From positions 248,001 to 312,000 of the forward strand of contig JADJJE010000003.1 in NCBI GenBank assembly GCA_016706685.1: a stretch of DNA of 64,000 nt. Direction: 5' to 3'. The notes under the pieces are model-generated. The model did no database searches and was not told the DNA's origin. It saw only the letters and a program-made list of their open reading frames with translations. Position numbers and translations under genes: made by a program. Of the stretch, positions 8,992 through 16,848 are shown piece after piece; position 1 is the first letter of the stretch; each line of letters starts with the position of its first letter. Source of the stretch: Sandaracinaceae bacterium (GTDB lineage: Bacteria > Myxococcota_A > Polyangia > Polyangiales > Houyiibacteriaceae).

Positions 8992-9194
8992 CGCAGCCAC
9001 CGCTCCAGGTGCTCCCGGCGCGCGTCGCGCACGGCCTGCTCGAGCGCTTCCCGTGAGACGTCGAGCTCGGGGCCCAGCCGCAGCGCACGCAGCGCGGCCT
9101 CGAAGTCATCCATGGTCTCGGCCGAGAGCAACGTGGCGAGCAGCTCGGGGCGGTCCAGCACGTGGCTCCGGAGTAGCGCGAACGGGGTGGACAT
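8988..9194 (-). CDS. Nif11-like small protein
   Basis: 68 residues from ATG 9194. The sequence MSTPFALLRSHVLDRPEL, then SAETMDDFEAALRALRLG, then DVSREALEQAVRDARREHL fits the Nif11 pattern: two helices, an acidic turn, then EALExAv. In other systems this fold serves as the leader of ribosomal peptide precursors. Here there is no Cys-rich or Gly-Gly-terminated core after it; the protein ends ERWLR. It is therefore either a stand-alone carrier or recognition protein, or a precursor with a minimal core. Its stop overlaps the sulfotransferase start by four bases. The Asp/Asn hydroxylase gene lies divergently about 55 bases away. Confidence 0.68.
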   Translation of the reverse strand: MSTPFALLRSHVLDRPELLATLLSAETMDDFEAALRALRLGPELDVSREALEQAVRDARREHLERWLR

Positions 9195-9249
9195 CGCCTG
9201 GAGAGTACGGTGTCCGCGTGCCACTCGCAGCGGTTTTGCCCTCGGGCCG

Positions 9250-9876
9250 GTGCTAGAGTCGCGGCTCTTGGACCACACGGAACGCCATGACCTCGCCTGC
9301 CGCCTGCCCATGCCGGTGGACCTCGCCGCGCTCGAGCGCGATGTGGGCGCGCTCCCGCCCGAAGCGTGGGTGGGCCACTTCAACACACGCGTCTACCAGG
9401 GCGAGTGGAGCGGCGCCGCGTTCCGCGCTCCGGGCGGCGACGCGTCGCGGCTCTACCCGGACCTGACGGGCAAGCTGCCCTTCGAGGACACGCCCCTGCG
9501 CGCGGCCTGCCCCGGCGTCGACGCGCTGATGCACAGCTTCGCCTGCCCGCTCTTGGCGGTGCGCTTCCTGCGGCTGGGCCCCGGCGCGCGCATCCTGCCG
9601 CATCGCGACTACGACCTCGGGTTCCGGACGGGCGAGGTACGCCTCCACGTCCCGGTCATCACCTCCCCCGAGGTGGCGTTCGTGGTGGCAGGTGTGCCGC
9701 TCCCCATGTCCCCGGGCGAGGTGTGTTACGCGGACTTCGATCGCGTGCACCACGTGCACAACCCCGGCCCCGAGCCACGCGTGCACTTGCTGCTGGACTG
9801 CGTCGTGAACGACTGGCTGCTCGAGCGCTTCGACGCGGCCACCGAGCGCATTCAGGTCCCGGCGAGCGCCTCGTAG
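9250..9876 (+). CDS. Aspartyl/asparaginyl beta-hydroxylase-type dioxygenase
   Basis: About 208 residues. Cupin-fold 2-oxoglutarate/Fe(II) enzyme of the Asp/Asn hydroxylase family. The first metal pair is HRD in RILPHRDYDLGF; the distal region is FDRVHHVHNPGPEPRVHLLLDCVVNDWL, supplying the second His and the 2OG-binding Arg. WVGHFNTRVYQGEWSG near the N-terminus is typical of stand-alone bacterial members. The start is uncertain: GTG 9250 is given, with TTG 9268 possible. ATG 9310 would cut the conserved RLPMPVDLAALE segment. It is divergent from the Nif11/sulfotransferase pair and overlaps the tail of a second sulfotransferase-like gene by 25 bases. Confidence 0.85.
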   Translation: MLESRLLDHTERHDLACRLPMPVDLAALERDVGALPPEAWVGHFNTRVYQGEWSGAAFRAPGGDASRLYPDLTGKLPFEDTPLRAACPGVDALMHSFACPLLAVRFLRLGPGARILPHRDYDLGFRTGEVRLHVPVITSPEVAFVVAGVPLPMSPGEVCYADFDRVHHVHNPGPEPRVHLLLDCVVNDWLLERFDAATERIQVPASAS

Positions 9877-10835
9877 GCCGGCCGCGCGATGGCGTCCACC
9901 AGGTTGCGGAGCGCATCGCTCGCTGCGCCGCGCTTCGCCTCGGTGTCGGGGCTGAAGGGCTGTTCCACCCGCTTGGCGTGCTGCGAAGTGAGCCACGCGA
10001 CGGACGCTCGTCCGACGTCGTCCAACGTCACGCCGAACGACGGCAGGACGCGCTCGAACGCCGCCCCGGGCAGCTCCTCGTAGCGCACCAGCAGCGCGCC
10101 TTCTCGCACGGCAAGGGCCGCGTGGGTGTAGAGCTCGCGGAGCACCAGGCAGCCGTAGCGGTCCAGCTCGTGCGGCTGGAACTCGCTCGCGTCGATACCG
10201 AGCACCGCGCGCGGGAGCAGACCGGGCACCATGTGACTGCCGCGGTTGACCGCGTGGGACACGGCTACATCGAGCGGGTCACGCACCACCACCGCGAAGG
10301 GGACGTGCGGGAACGCCTCACGGAACAGCGCGTGGCTGGCCAGGTGCCAGGCATCCAGCTTCAGCACCAGGCGCTCGGTCGAGCCCGTTCGATCGCGCGC
10401 GTACATCGCCACCACGGCGCGCAGCGCCCTGACGCGAGCCTCGTGGGAGAGCGGCATGCGCGTCACCACCACGTCCAGCGGCTCGGCCTCGGGGATGACG
10501 GTGGTGGTGGGGTCGGCCTGGCAGATCCGCACGGGAATCGACGATCCACAGCGCGACACGTGGAAGAGGATGCCCGCGAGAGGGACCGGGTTGTCGAAGG
10601 CGGGCGCCGCTTCGAGGATGGACAGCGGCGCGCGCACTCGGCGTGCGAACCCACCGCTCGCGGCGAGGTTCCGCGCCACGCACTCGTCGAGGAACGCGCC
10701 CTGCAGGGGCTCGCTCCCGACGTCGACGAGCATCACGGTCGGCTCGTCGCGGCCCATGGGCACCCGAGCGGGGATGACGCCCGGGTGCTTCAGGAACGCT
10801 AGCGCCGCATCATGGTCAGCGTGGGTGACGTGCAC
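9852..10835 (-). CDS. Second sulfotransferase-like P-loop protein
   Basis: 327-residue relative of the enzyme at 8029-8991. It has the loop ILFHVSRCGSSIPVR (about 88-102), where the usual ST(L/V) is SSI, so the phosphosulfate loop is slightly altered. The second element, VPFAVVVRDPLDVAVSHAVNRG, includes the RDPxD strand common in sulfotransferases. The C-terminus DALRNLVDAIARPAYEAL is helical. GTG 10835 is the best start and overlaps the stop of the giant surface-protein gene by 20 bases. Together with the neighbouring genes it brackets the Asp/Asn hydroxylase with two P-loop enzymes. The substrate is unknown. Confidence 0.78.
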   Translation of the reverse strand: MHVTHADHDAALAFLKHPGVIPARVPMGRDEPTVMLVDVGSEPLQGAFLDECVARNLAASGGFARRVRAPLSILEAAPAFDNPVPLAGILFHVSRCGSSIPVRICQADPTTTVIPEAEPLDVVVTRMPLSHEARVRALRAVVAMYARDRTGSTERLVLKLDAWHLASHALFREAFPHVPFAVVVRDPLDVAVSHAVNRGSHMVPGLLPRAVLGIDASEFQPHELDRYGCLVLRELYTHAALAVREGALLVRYEELPGAAFERVLPSFGVTLDDVGRASVAWLTSQHAKRVEQPFSPDTEAKRGAASDALRNLVDAIARPAYEALAGT

Positions 10836-13800
10836 GGCGCCGACGGATCACGAGGCCAACGACTAGGACCGACCCGAGCCACGCGAGCGGCTCACTCGTT
10901 TCGCCGTCGGTGACGGTGCAGCCACAGCCGCCGCCGCCGGTCAGGCCACCACCCATGTCCGGGTTGGTGCCCGCGTCGCCGACCGCAGCGTCGCCGTTGG
11001 CCGCATCCTGCCCACCGTCCGTGGCGGCGTCGTCGCCCGCGTCCGTGGCCGCATCGCCCACCGCGCCGTCCAGGACGTCCGCGTCCGGGAGCGCTCCACC
11101 GTCGGTCACCGTGCCACCGTCGGTCACCGCGCCGCCGTCGGTCACCGTGCCGCCGTCGGTCACCGTGCCGCCGTCGGTCACCGTGCCACCGTCGGTCACC
11201 GTGCCACCGTCGGTCACCGTGCCACCGTCGGTCAGCGTGCCGCCGTCCGTGATCGTACCGCCGTCGGTCACCGTGCCGCCGTCCGGCACGCCCGCGTCAG
11301 TGACGCACGAGCCATTGCTCACGAACACGCACGTGTTCGAGCCGCCGCAGCTGTCGTCGGTGCAGCTGTCGTTGTCGTTGCACTCGCCGTCGGCAGCACA
11401 GCAGCCCATGATCGCGTCGTTCGCACAGCCCGTGAGCACATCACACGAGTCCGCCGTGCAGACGTTGTTGTCGTTGCAGCTCACCGTGGTGTTCGCGCAA
11501 CCCGTCAGCGCATCGCAGGAGTCTGCGGTGCACGCGTCGCTGTCGTCGCACGCCAGGGTCATCCCGGGCACACAGCCCGTCGCCGCGTCGCACGTCTCGG
11601 TCCCGTTGCACACGTCGGCGTCGTTGCACGAGAGCGCCGTCCCCGACACGCAGCCCGTCGCCGGCGCGCACGTCTCCGCGCCGTTGCACGCGTTGCTGTC
11701 ATCACACGAGAGCGGGGTGCCAGCCACGCAGCCCGTCGCCGCCGCGCAGGTCTCCGCGCCGTTGCACGCGTCGCTGTCGTCACATGTGGGCGCCGTCCCG
11801 GCCACGCAGCCGGTCGCCGGATTGCACGTCTCTGCCCCGTTGCACGCGTCCCCGTCGCTGCAGGTGGGCGCCGTCCCAGCCACGCAACCCGTCGCCGGGC
11901 TACACGTCTCTGCGCCGTTGCACGCGTCGCTGTCGTCGCACACGAGCGGGGTGCCAGCCACGCAGCCGGTCGCCATGTCGCAGGTCTCCGCGCCGTTGCA
12001 CGCGTTCCCGTCGTTGCAGGTGATCAGGGTGTTCGAGCAGCCCGTCATCGGGTCGCACGAGTCTGCCGTGCACGCGTTCCCGTCGTCGCAGCTGATGGGC
12101 GTGTTGGCGCAGCCGCCAGGCTCGCCGCAGCTGTCGGTCGTGCACGCACTGGTGTCGGTGCACGAGAGCCCGGCGCTCGTGCACGTTCCCGCCTGACACG
12201 TCTCGGCGCCCGTGCAGGTGAGGCCATCGTTGGTGCAGGGCGTGCCGTTCGCGCGGTCGACGTCGGCAGGGCACGCAGTCTGGCCCCCCACGCACACCTC
12301 GGTGGCATCGCACTCGCCGCCGAGCGCCGTGCGGCAGGTGACCGTCGGGGCGAACACCGCCGTCAGCGCGGTGCACGTGCCATTGGCCGTTCCGCCGAAC
12401 GCCACGCTGCACGCCTGACAGTCGCTCGCCCCGCCTGCGCACGCGGTGGCGCAGCACACACCGTCCACGCAGCTGCCCGAGTCGCACTCGGCTGCGCCGC
12501 TGCACGCCTCTCCGTTCGCCTTCTCGAGCACCACACCCACGATGTAGGCCGCGCCGCTGTTGGCGCCGCTCGAGTCGCGGTAGGGAGCGCCCACCAGCGC
12601 CGTGGTGCCCGACACGGCCACGCTGTCACCGTAGCGGTCGCCGGCGCCGGGGATGGTGGCGCTGGTGCGCAGCTCGTCGACCCACGTCGCTCCGACGTTG
12701 CGGTACGAGTAGGTCGAGCCCGCGTCCACGTTGGCTCCGACGTCGTCGAAGCGCGCGCCGATCAGCGCGAAGCTGGGCGCGAGCGCCACGCCATAGCCGA
12801 ACTGGTCGTCCGCGGCGGCGTCGCTCGCCAAGAGGCGCACGGTCTGCGTCCAGGTGGAGCCTGCACGGTCGAACACGTACGCCGCGCCCTGGTTGAACTC
12901 GGTCACCTGGTTCTGGGGAGCGCCCACCGCCAACCGGTTGCCCCGCAGCGATAGGGAGCGGGAGAACTGGTCGAGCGCGGCAGCGTCGGCCGCCACCAAC
13001 TTCTGCTGGAGGGTCCACGTCGCCGCCGGCTCGGTGAACACGTAGACCGCCCCGGTGGGCGTCGCCACGGGATGGAAGATGGCTCCGACCGCCAGCGTCT
13101 CCGTGGCCTCGTCGATGGCCACCTGGGTGCCGAAGTCGTCACCCAGCGCGCCGTCGGGCGACTTCAGGCGCTCATCGAGGGTCCACACTGTGCCCGCACG
13201 GCGAAACACGCTGACCGCGCCGCCTGCCGTACCGCGGTCGTCGTAGCGCGCGCCCACGGCGGCGAGGTTGCCCGCCACCGCGACGGCGCAACCGAACTGC
13301 TCGCCGGCCGTGTCGCTCAGCACGGCCTGCTCGGCGAACGCCGACCCGTTCCAGGTGTACACGACCGCTTGGCCGGTTCCGAGGGGCGCGCCCACCACCA
13401 AGGTGGTGCCGGCCAACGCCACGGAGTACCCGAAGCGCGCGGTGCTGCCCACGACCATCGGCGCCGTCAGCTTCTGCACCTGGCTCCAGGTCCCCGTCGT
13501 CAACTGAAACACGTAGACCGCCCCCGCGGGGTCGTCGTCGTAGCTCGCCGCGATGACCGCCAGCGTCCCGTCGATGGCCACTGCGGGACCGCCGCTGGAC
13601 TCGAAGGGCGTCCCGCCGAGCTCGTCGTTCGCGGCGCCATCGGCCGCCGTCAAGATGGCGGTCTGCGTCGTGAGGATCGGGTCCACCGTCACGGGGTAGG
13701 TCGCCGCCGAGTCGTCCACGCGCAGCACCACGTCGCCCGTCACGACGGCCATGGCGGCCGGCAGGCGCTTGCCGCTCGCGTCGGTCACCACCAGGTCGCG

Positions 13801-14352
13801 ATACACCAGCTTGGCCGCCCCGTCGGCGTCGTGCAGCACCACGTCCGTGCCCATGAGCACCGGGTCGAGCCCATCGAAAGAGACCACCAGCTCGAGTGCG
13901 CCCTCGCCGGGCAGCGGCTCCACGAGCGTCATGCCGTGCTCGAGGCCCGCAGGCGTCTCGCGAAACCACTCGGAGAGCTCGGCGTGCTCATAGCGAGCGC
14001 CATCGTCCGTGAGCTCACGCGTGCCCCGCTCGAGCGTCTGCTGCGAGCCGCCCCGGCCCACGCGCGTGAGGCCCAGCTGCACGCGCGACGCGTCGGGCTC
14101 GGGGGTCACGCCCACATCGGCGCCTTCGCCCGCGAAGACCACGCTCCCATGGGGCTCGACCGGCGGCGGTGTGCGCAGCCGAGCCGAGGCCGGTGGGGTG
14201 CCCGCGGTCGAGCCATCGCGGTCGGGCGCGCTGTTGGGGGTCGCACGCTCCCCTTCGGGAGTCGCCGCCGGCCGCGCATACCAGCCGAGCAGAGCGACCA
14301 GAACCGAGAAACCAACGAGCAGAGACCCGCGACGACGTGGCGTGAGAGACAT
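10816..14352 (-). CDS. Giant Cys-rich surface protein with FG-GAP-like and TVTDGG repeats, MYXO-CTERM-like tail
   Basis: 1178 residues. An N-terminal hydrophobic signal or anchor (GSLLVGFSVLVALLGWYA) starts the protein. Residues about 230-610 form six to seven FG-GAP/integrin-like blades with motifs such as FGYSVALAGTTLVVGAP and DQFGYGVALAPSFALIGA. A Cys-rich region (about 615-985) follows, with at least six 26-residue units of the type CNGAETCxxATGCVAGT. Ten TVTDGG-like hexapeptides (about 1022-1085) come next, then an acidic Ala/Asp stretch. It ends GGGCGCTV, a hydrophobic helix and RRRRARHPR. That Cys-helix-Arg tail matches the MYXO-CTERM sorting signal. Likely exported and cell-surface attached, perhaps adhesive. 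No catalytic motif is seen. Confidence 0.88.
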   Translation of the reverse strand: MSLTPRRRGSLLVGFSVLVALLGWYARPAATPEGERATPNSAPDRDGSTAGTPPASARLRTPPPVEPHGSVVFAGEGADVGVTPEPDASRVQLGLTRVGRGGSQQTLERGTRELTDDGARYEHAELSEWFRETPAGLEHGMTLVEPLPGEGALELVVSFDGLDPVLMGTDVVLHDADGAAKLVYRDLVVTDASGKRLPAAMAVVTGDVVLRVDDSAATYPVTVDPILTTQTAILTAADGAANDELGGTPFESSGGPAVAIDGTLAVIAASYDDDPAGAVYVFQLTTGTWSQVQKLTAPMVVGSTARFGYSVALAGTTLVVGAPLGTGQAVVYTWNGSAFAEQAVLSDTAGEQFGCAVAVAGNLAAVGARYDDRGTAGGAVSVFRRAGTVWTLDERLKSPDGALGDDFGTQVAIDEATETLAVGAIFHPVATPTGAVYVFTEPAATWTLQQKLVAADAAALDQFSRSLSLRGNRLAVGAPQNQVTEFNQGAAYVFDRAGSTWTQTVRLLASDAAADDQFGYGVALAPSFALIGARFDDVGANVDAGSTYSYRNVGATWVDELRTSATIPGAGDRYGDSVAVSGTTALVGAPYRDSSGANSGAAYIVGVVLEKANGEACSGAAECDSGSCVDGVCCATACAGGASDCQACSVAFGGTANGTCTALTAVFAPTVTCRTALGGECDATEVCVGGQTACPADVDRANGTPCTNDGLTCTGAETCQAGTCTSAGLSCTDTSACTTDSCGEPGGCANTPISCDDGNACTADSCDPMTGCSNTLITCNDGNACNGAETCDMATGCVAGTPLVCDDSDACNGAETCSPATGCVAGTAPTCSDGDACNGAETCNPATGCVAGTAPTCDDSDACNGAETCAAATGCVAGTPLSCDDSNACNGAETCAPATGCVSGTALSCNDADVCNGTETCDAATGCVPGMTLACDDSDACTADSCDALTGCANTTVSCNDNNVCTADSCDVLTGCANDAIMGCCAADGECNDNDSCTDDSCGGSNTCVFVSNGSCVTDAGVPDGGTVTDGGTITDGGTLTDGGTVTDGGTVTDGGTVTDGGTVTDGGTVTDGGAVTDGGTVTDGGALPDADVLDGAVGDAATDAGDDAATDGGQDAANGDAAVGDAGTNPDMGGGLTGGGGCGCTVTDGETSEPLAWLGSVLVVGLVIRRRRARHPR
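11098..11286 (-). repeat. 18-bp tandem repeat coding for TVTDGG
   Basis: Ten direct copies of an 18-bp unit (on the plus strand approximately CCGTCGGTCACCGTGCCA) with minor third-position changes. It encodes a Thr/Asp/Gly-rich spacer between the Cys-rich domain and the cell-surface sorting tail. The unit is a multiple of three, so copy-number change keeps the frame and would only alter stalk length. Confidence 0.9.
11440..12100 (-). repeat. 78-bp Cys-rich coding repeats
   Basis: Imperfect direct repeats of 78 bases, coding for 26-residue units with the pattern ACNGAETC, six residues, C, then about eight residues and CDDSD. At least six near-identical copies plus diverged ACTADSC variants on both sides form a disulfide-rich stalk in the giant surface protein. 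The regular spacing reflects protein repeats, not a CRISPR array. Confidence 0.8.
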
Positions 14353-14383
14353 CCGTTGAGCTTACACTTTTCCCGCTGCGTGC

Positions 14384-14851
14384 CTAGACCGCGCGCAACT
14401 CGACGTGCAGTTCATCGCACCCCACTTCGACGAAGCCGTGACGGACGTACCAAGCCACGGCCCGCTCCCCCAGGCCCACGTGAAGGCGAACCGACGCACC
14501 CGCCTCGCGCGCTTCGGCGAGGATGTCCTCGAGCACGGCGCTCCCCACGCCATGCCCACGAGCCTCGTCCACGAGGGCGATGTCGACCAGCCACCAGTCG
14601 CCCCCCACCCGCGACTCGATCACGCGCCCCACGGGCGCGCCCGCCTGGACCACGACCCGGTCGAGCATTCCTGGGGTCCCCGTCACCGAGTGTTCGAACG
14701 CGCGGCGCTGCTGCACCAGGATGTCGCCCCGCAGCGGCTCGGGCAGCCCGGCGAAAGCCGCCCCGCGCGCGTTGTCGAAGCATCGAGCCAGGAACGGCTC
14801 ATCCCCGTCCGCCCGGTCTCGGAGCACCCACGAATTGTGTCTGACCACCAT
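14384..14851 (-). CDS. GNAT-family N-acetyltransferase
   Basis: 155 residues. The acetyl-CoA loop is DEARGHGVGSAVLEDILAEAREAG (about 93-116), matching the R/Q-x-x-G-x-G/A signature. The following strand RLHVGLGERAVAWYVRHGFVEVG matches the GNAT C-terminal motif. The acceptor cannot be told. ATG 14851 starts 34 bases from the divergent tail-collar gene, so the two may share a promoter region. GNAT genes are often near tail-collar (MdpB-like) genes, but that is only a loose association. Confidence 0.88.
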   Translation of the reverse strand: MVVRHNSWVLRDRADGDEPFLARCFDNARGAAFAGLPEPLRGDILVQQRRAFEHSVTGTPGMLDRVVVQAGAPVGRVIESRVGGDWWLVDIALVDEARGHGVGSAVLEDILAEAREAGASVRLHVGLGERAVAWYVRHGFVEVGCDELHVELRAV

Positions 14852-14885
14852 TTTATTCCCGGACCAGATGGTTTAGCATGGCGGC

Positions 14886-15401
14886 ATGGCAACGCCCTTC
14901 ATCGCGCAAATCAGCTTGTTCGCTGGCACCTTCGCCCCTCGCGGCTGGATGTTCTGCAACGGGCAGACCCTCCCCATCCAGCAGTACACAGCGCTCTTCG
15001 CGTTGATCGGCACCACCTACGGCGGGAACGGCCAGACCACCTTCGCGCTGCCCGACCTGCGCGGTCGAGTGCCCCTCGGCACCCAGCAGGGTCCCGGCTT
15101 GAGCAACTACTCGCTGGGCCAGATGAGCGGCACCGAGACGGTGACGCTGCTCTCCACGCAGATCCCCGCGCACAACCACGCGCTCCAGGCGTCCACGGCG
15201 GCCCCGAGCACGCCCACCCCCGCGAATGCGTCGCTCCCCACGGGCAGCAGCCGCATCTACGCCGCCGGCGGGGCCTCGCAGACCCTCAACCCCACGTCCA
15301 TCGGGAACGCGGGCGGGTCCCAGCCGCACCCCAACATGCAGCCCTACCTGGCGTTGAACTACATCATCGCCGTCGAGGGCGTCTTCCCCTCGCGAAACTG
15401 A
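14886..15401 (+). CDS. Phage tail-collar domain protein (microcystin-dependent-protein type)
   Basis: 171 residues. It begins FIAQISLFAGTFAPRGWMFCNGQTLPI and carries YTALFALIGTTYGGNGQTTFALPDLRGRVPLG, the hallmark of the tail-collar family. The end, MQPYLALNYIIAVEGVFPSRN, is also typical. In bacteria these stand-alone proteins occur outside prophages, with unclear function; no other phage gene lies nearby. The stop codon is followed at once by the Tat lipoprotein gene, so the two are probably cotranscribed. Confidence 0.92.
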   Translation: MATPFIAQISLFAGTFAPRGWMFCNGQTLPIQQYTALFALIGTTYGGNGQTTFALPDLRGRVPLGTQQGPGLSNYSLGQMSGTETVTLLSTQIPAHNHALQASTAAPSTPTPANASLPTGSSRIYAAGGASQTLNPTSIGNAGGSQPHPNMQPYLALNYIIAVEGVFPSRN

Positions 15402-15412
15402 TGGGAGCTATG

Positions 15413-16219
15413 ATGAAGCGCCGCTCGTTCATGCAGTTGGTGGCCGCCACCGGGGTGTCCGCCATGTCGGGCGTGAGCCTGGGCGGCTGCGCCGAGTCCC
15501 ACCTGGGCACGTCGGGCGGCACCGCGTCGGCGGAAGCCGGGTCGCTCCACTTGGTGTTCGACAGCCTGGGACGCACGTTCGAGCTCGACCGCACCGCGGG
15601 CATCGTCCGCGTGGCCTCGGCCGAGGCCTCCCGCGTCATCGGCATGGAGCGCTTCGCCTTCCCGCGCGCGCTGGCCGTGGACGAACAGGGGCGCATCGCG
15701 CTCGTGGACGTCGCACAGCACAGCGTCACCGTCTTCGATGCCGCGCTCGATCCCCTCTTCGTGCTGCGCACCGAGACCCTGCGCACCCCCACGGGCGTCG
15801 CGTTCGCGCAAGACGGCACCCTCCTGGTCGCCGATGGCGCAGCCCACGTGGTGCGCCGCTATGACTGGCGTGGCACCGAGCTCGGCAGCTGGGGTGAGCT
15901 CGGCAGCGACCTCGGTCAGCTGAACTACCCGCGCGCAATCGCCATCGCGCCCGACGGCGACGTCCATGTGGCCGAGGCGGGCAACCGCCGCGTCCAGGTG
16001 TTCACGGCCGACGGTCTGGCCACGGGCACGTACGGCGACTTCGCAGCCGTGGCGCTCGCGTTCGATGGAAGCGGCCGCAGCTGGGTGGCGGACCGCATCG
16101 CGGGAGATGTCCGCATCTTCGATCGCGGCTCACTGGTGGACGGCTACGTTCCGGACCACGGAGCCCCGTACGCGCTCTCCACACGCGCGGACGGCTCCGT
16201 GTACGTGGCCGCCATCTGA
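15413..16219 (+). CDS. NHL-repeat lipoprotein with Tat-like signal
   Basis: 268 residues from ATG 15413, chosen because GGGAG sits about five bases upstream; ATG 15401 or 15410 are alternatives. The N-terminus MKRRSFMQLVAATGVSAMSG holds a twin-arginine motif (RRSFM), and the lipobox LGGC follows, so it is likely exported folded and lipid-anchored. The body is a beta-propeller of NHL-like repeats: GRIALVDVAQHSVTVFD, GTLLVADGAAHVVRRYD, GDVHVAEAGNRRVQVFT and GRSWVADRIAGDVRIFD. The role is unknown, perhaps ligand or surface binding. It follows the tail-collar gene by about 11 bases. Confidence 0.85.
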   Translation: MKRRSFMQLVAATGVSAMSGVSLGGCAESHLGTSGGTASAEAGSLHLVFDSLGRTFELDRTAGIVRVASAEASRVIGMERFAFPRALAVDEQGRIALVDVAQHSVTVFDAALDPLFVLRTETLRTPTGVAFAQDGTLLVADGAAHVVRRYDWRGTELGSWGELGSDLGQLNYPRAIAIAPDGDVHVAEAGNRRVQVFTADGLATGTYGDFAAVALAFDGSGRSWVADRIAGDVRIFDRGSLVDGYVPDHGAPYALSTRADGSVYVAAI

Positions 16220-16233
16220 GACGAGGGCTCTCG

Positions 16234-16848
16234 TCAGTCGTCCTCAATCAACCGGCCGCGGAAGAAGCGCTGGATCTTGTGGTGCGGCGCCTCCTGTACG
16301 ACGACTGGCGCGGCCAGCGGCAGGGGAGCCGGCACGGGCGGAGGCCCTGACACACGCGGCGGTGGTGGCGGCGGTGGCGCGATGACGGGCACCGGCGCGG
16401 GAGGCGGCAGCACGGGGGAGAAGGCCGCCTGCGAAGGCGAGGCCGGCGGGGCGGGCCGGAGTGTGGGCGGCAGCGTAGACGCCTTGGAGGCCGCCTGTGC
16501 CGCGGCCGCGAGCACATCGGGCAGGCGCTTCAACACCAGGCTCGTGCCCATGCGCAGCGACGGAGCGCTCACGTCCTGCCGCACCAGCACGCACAGGATG
16601 ATCTCGCCTGCGGTGCGCAGGAAGAGCAGGTGCGGCCCGTGCGAGAGCGTGACGGAGTCGATCTGCTCGCCCTGCGTCTCGAGCGCGTCCTTGAGCCGCG
16701 CGATGCGTGGCGCGGCCTCTTCGAGCGCGTGATCGTCGAACATGGCGGGCATGTCTCGGGCGCGCACCTGCCCGAGCAGGTCCACCACGAAGCTGCCCAT
16801 CACGCCCTCCACATCGCGCAGCGTGCTCAGCAGCGGGGCCACGCTCAT
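16234..16848 (-). CDS. Roadblock/LC7-like domain protein with Pro-rich tail
   Basis: 204 residues. The first about 120 (LLSTLRDVEGVMGSFVVDLL ... DSVTLSHGPHLLFLRTAGEIILCVL) match a roadblock/LC7 fold, which in myxobacteria acts on small GTPases such as MglA. The second half is a Pro/Ala-rich linker (VLPPPAPVPVIAPPPPPPPR), ending with a basic, positively charged motif (HHKIQRFFRGRLIEDD). ATG 16848 overlaps the stop of the DUF4388 gene as ATGA. No membrane segment is seen. Probably a small-GTPase regulator or scaffold with its partner gene. Confidence 0.7.
   Translation of the reverse strand: MSVAPLLSTLRDVEGVMGSFVVDLLGQVRARDMPAMFDDHALEEAAPRIARLKDALETQGEQIDSVTLSHGPHLLFLRTAGEIILCVLVRQDVSAPSLRMGTSLVLKRLPDVLAAAAQAASKASTLPPTLRPAPPASPSQAAFSPVLPPPAPVPVIAPPPPPPPRVSGPPPVPAPLPLAAPVVVQEAPHHKIQRFFRGRLIEDD

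Noticed and set aside
11098..11286. Tandem 18-bp repeats considered as a CRISPR or VNTR element
   Set aside because: The repeats have no spacers, keep the reading frame of the large gene and encode a regular TVTDGG spacer.
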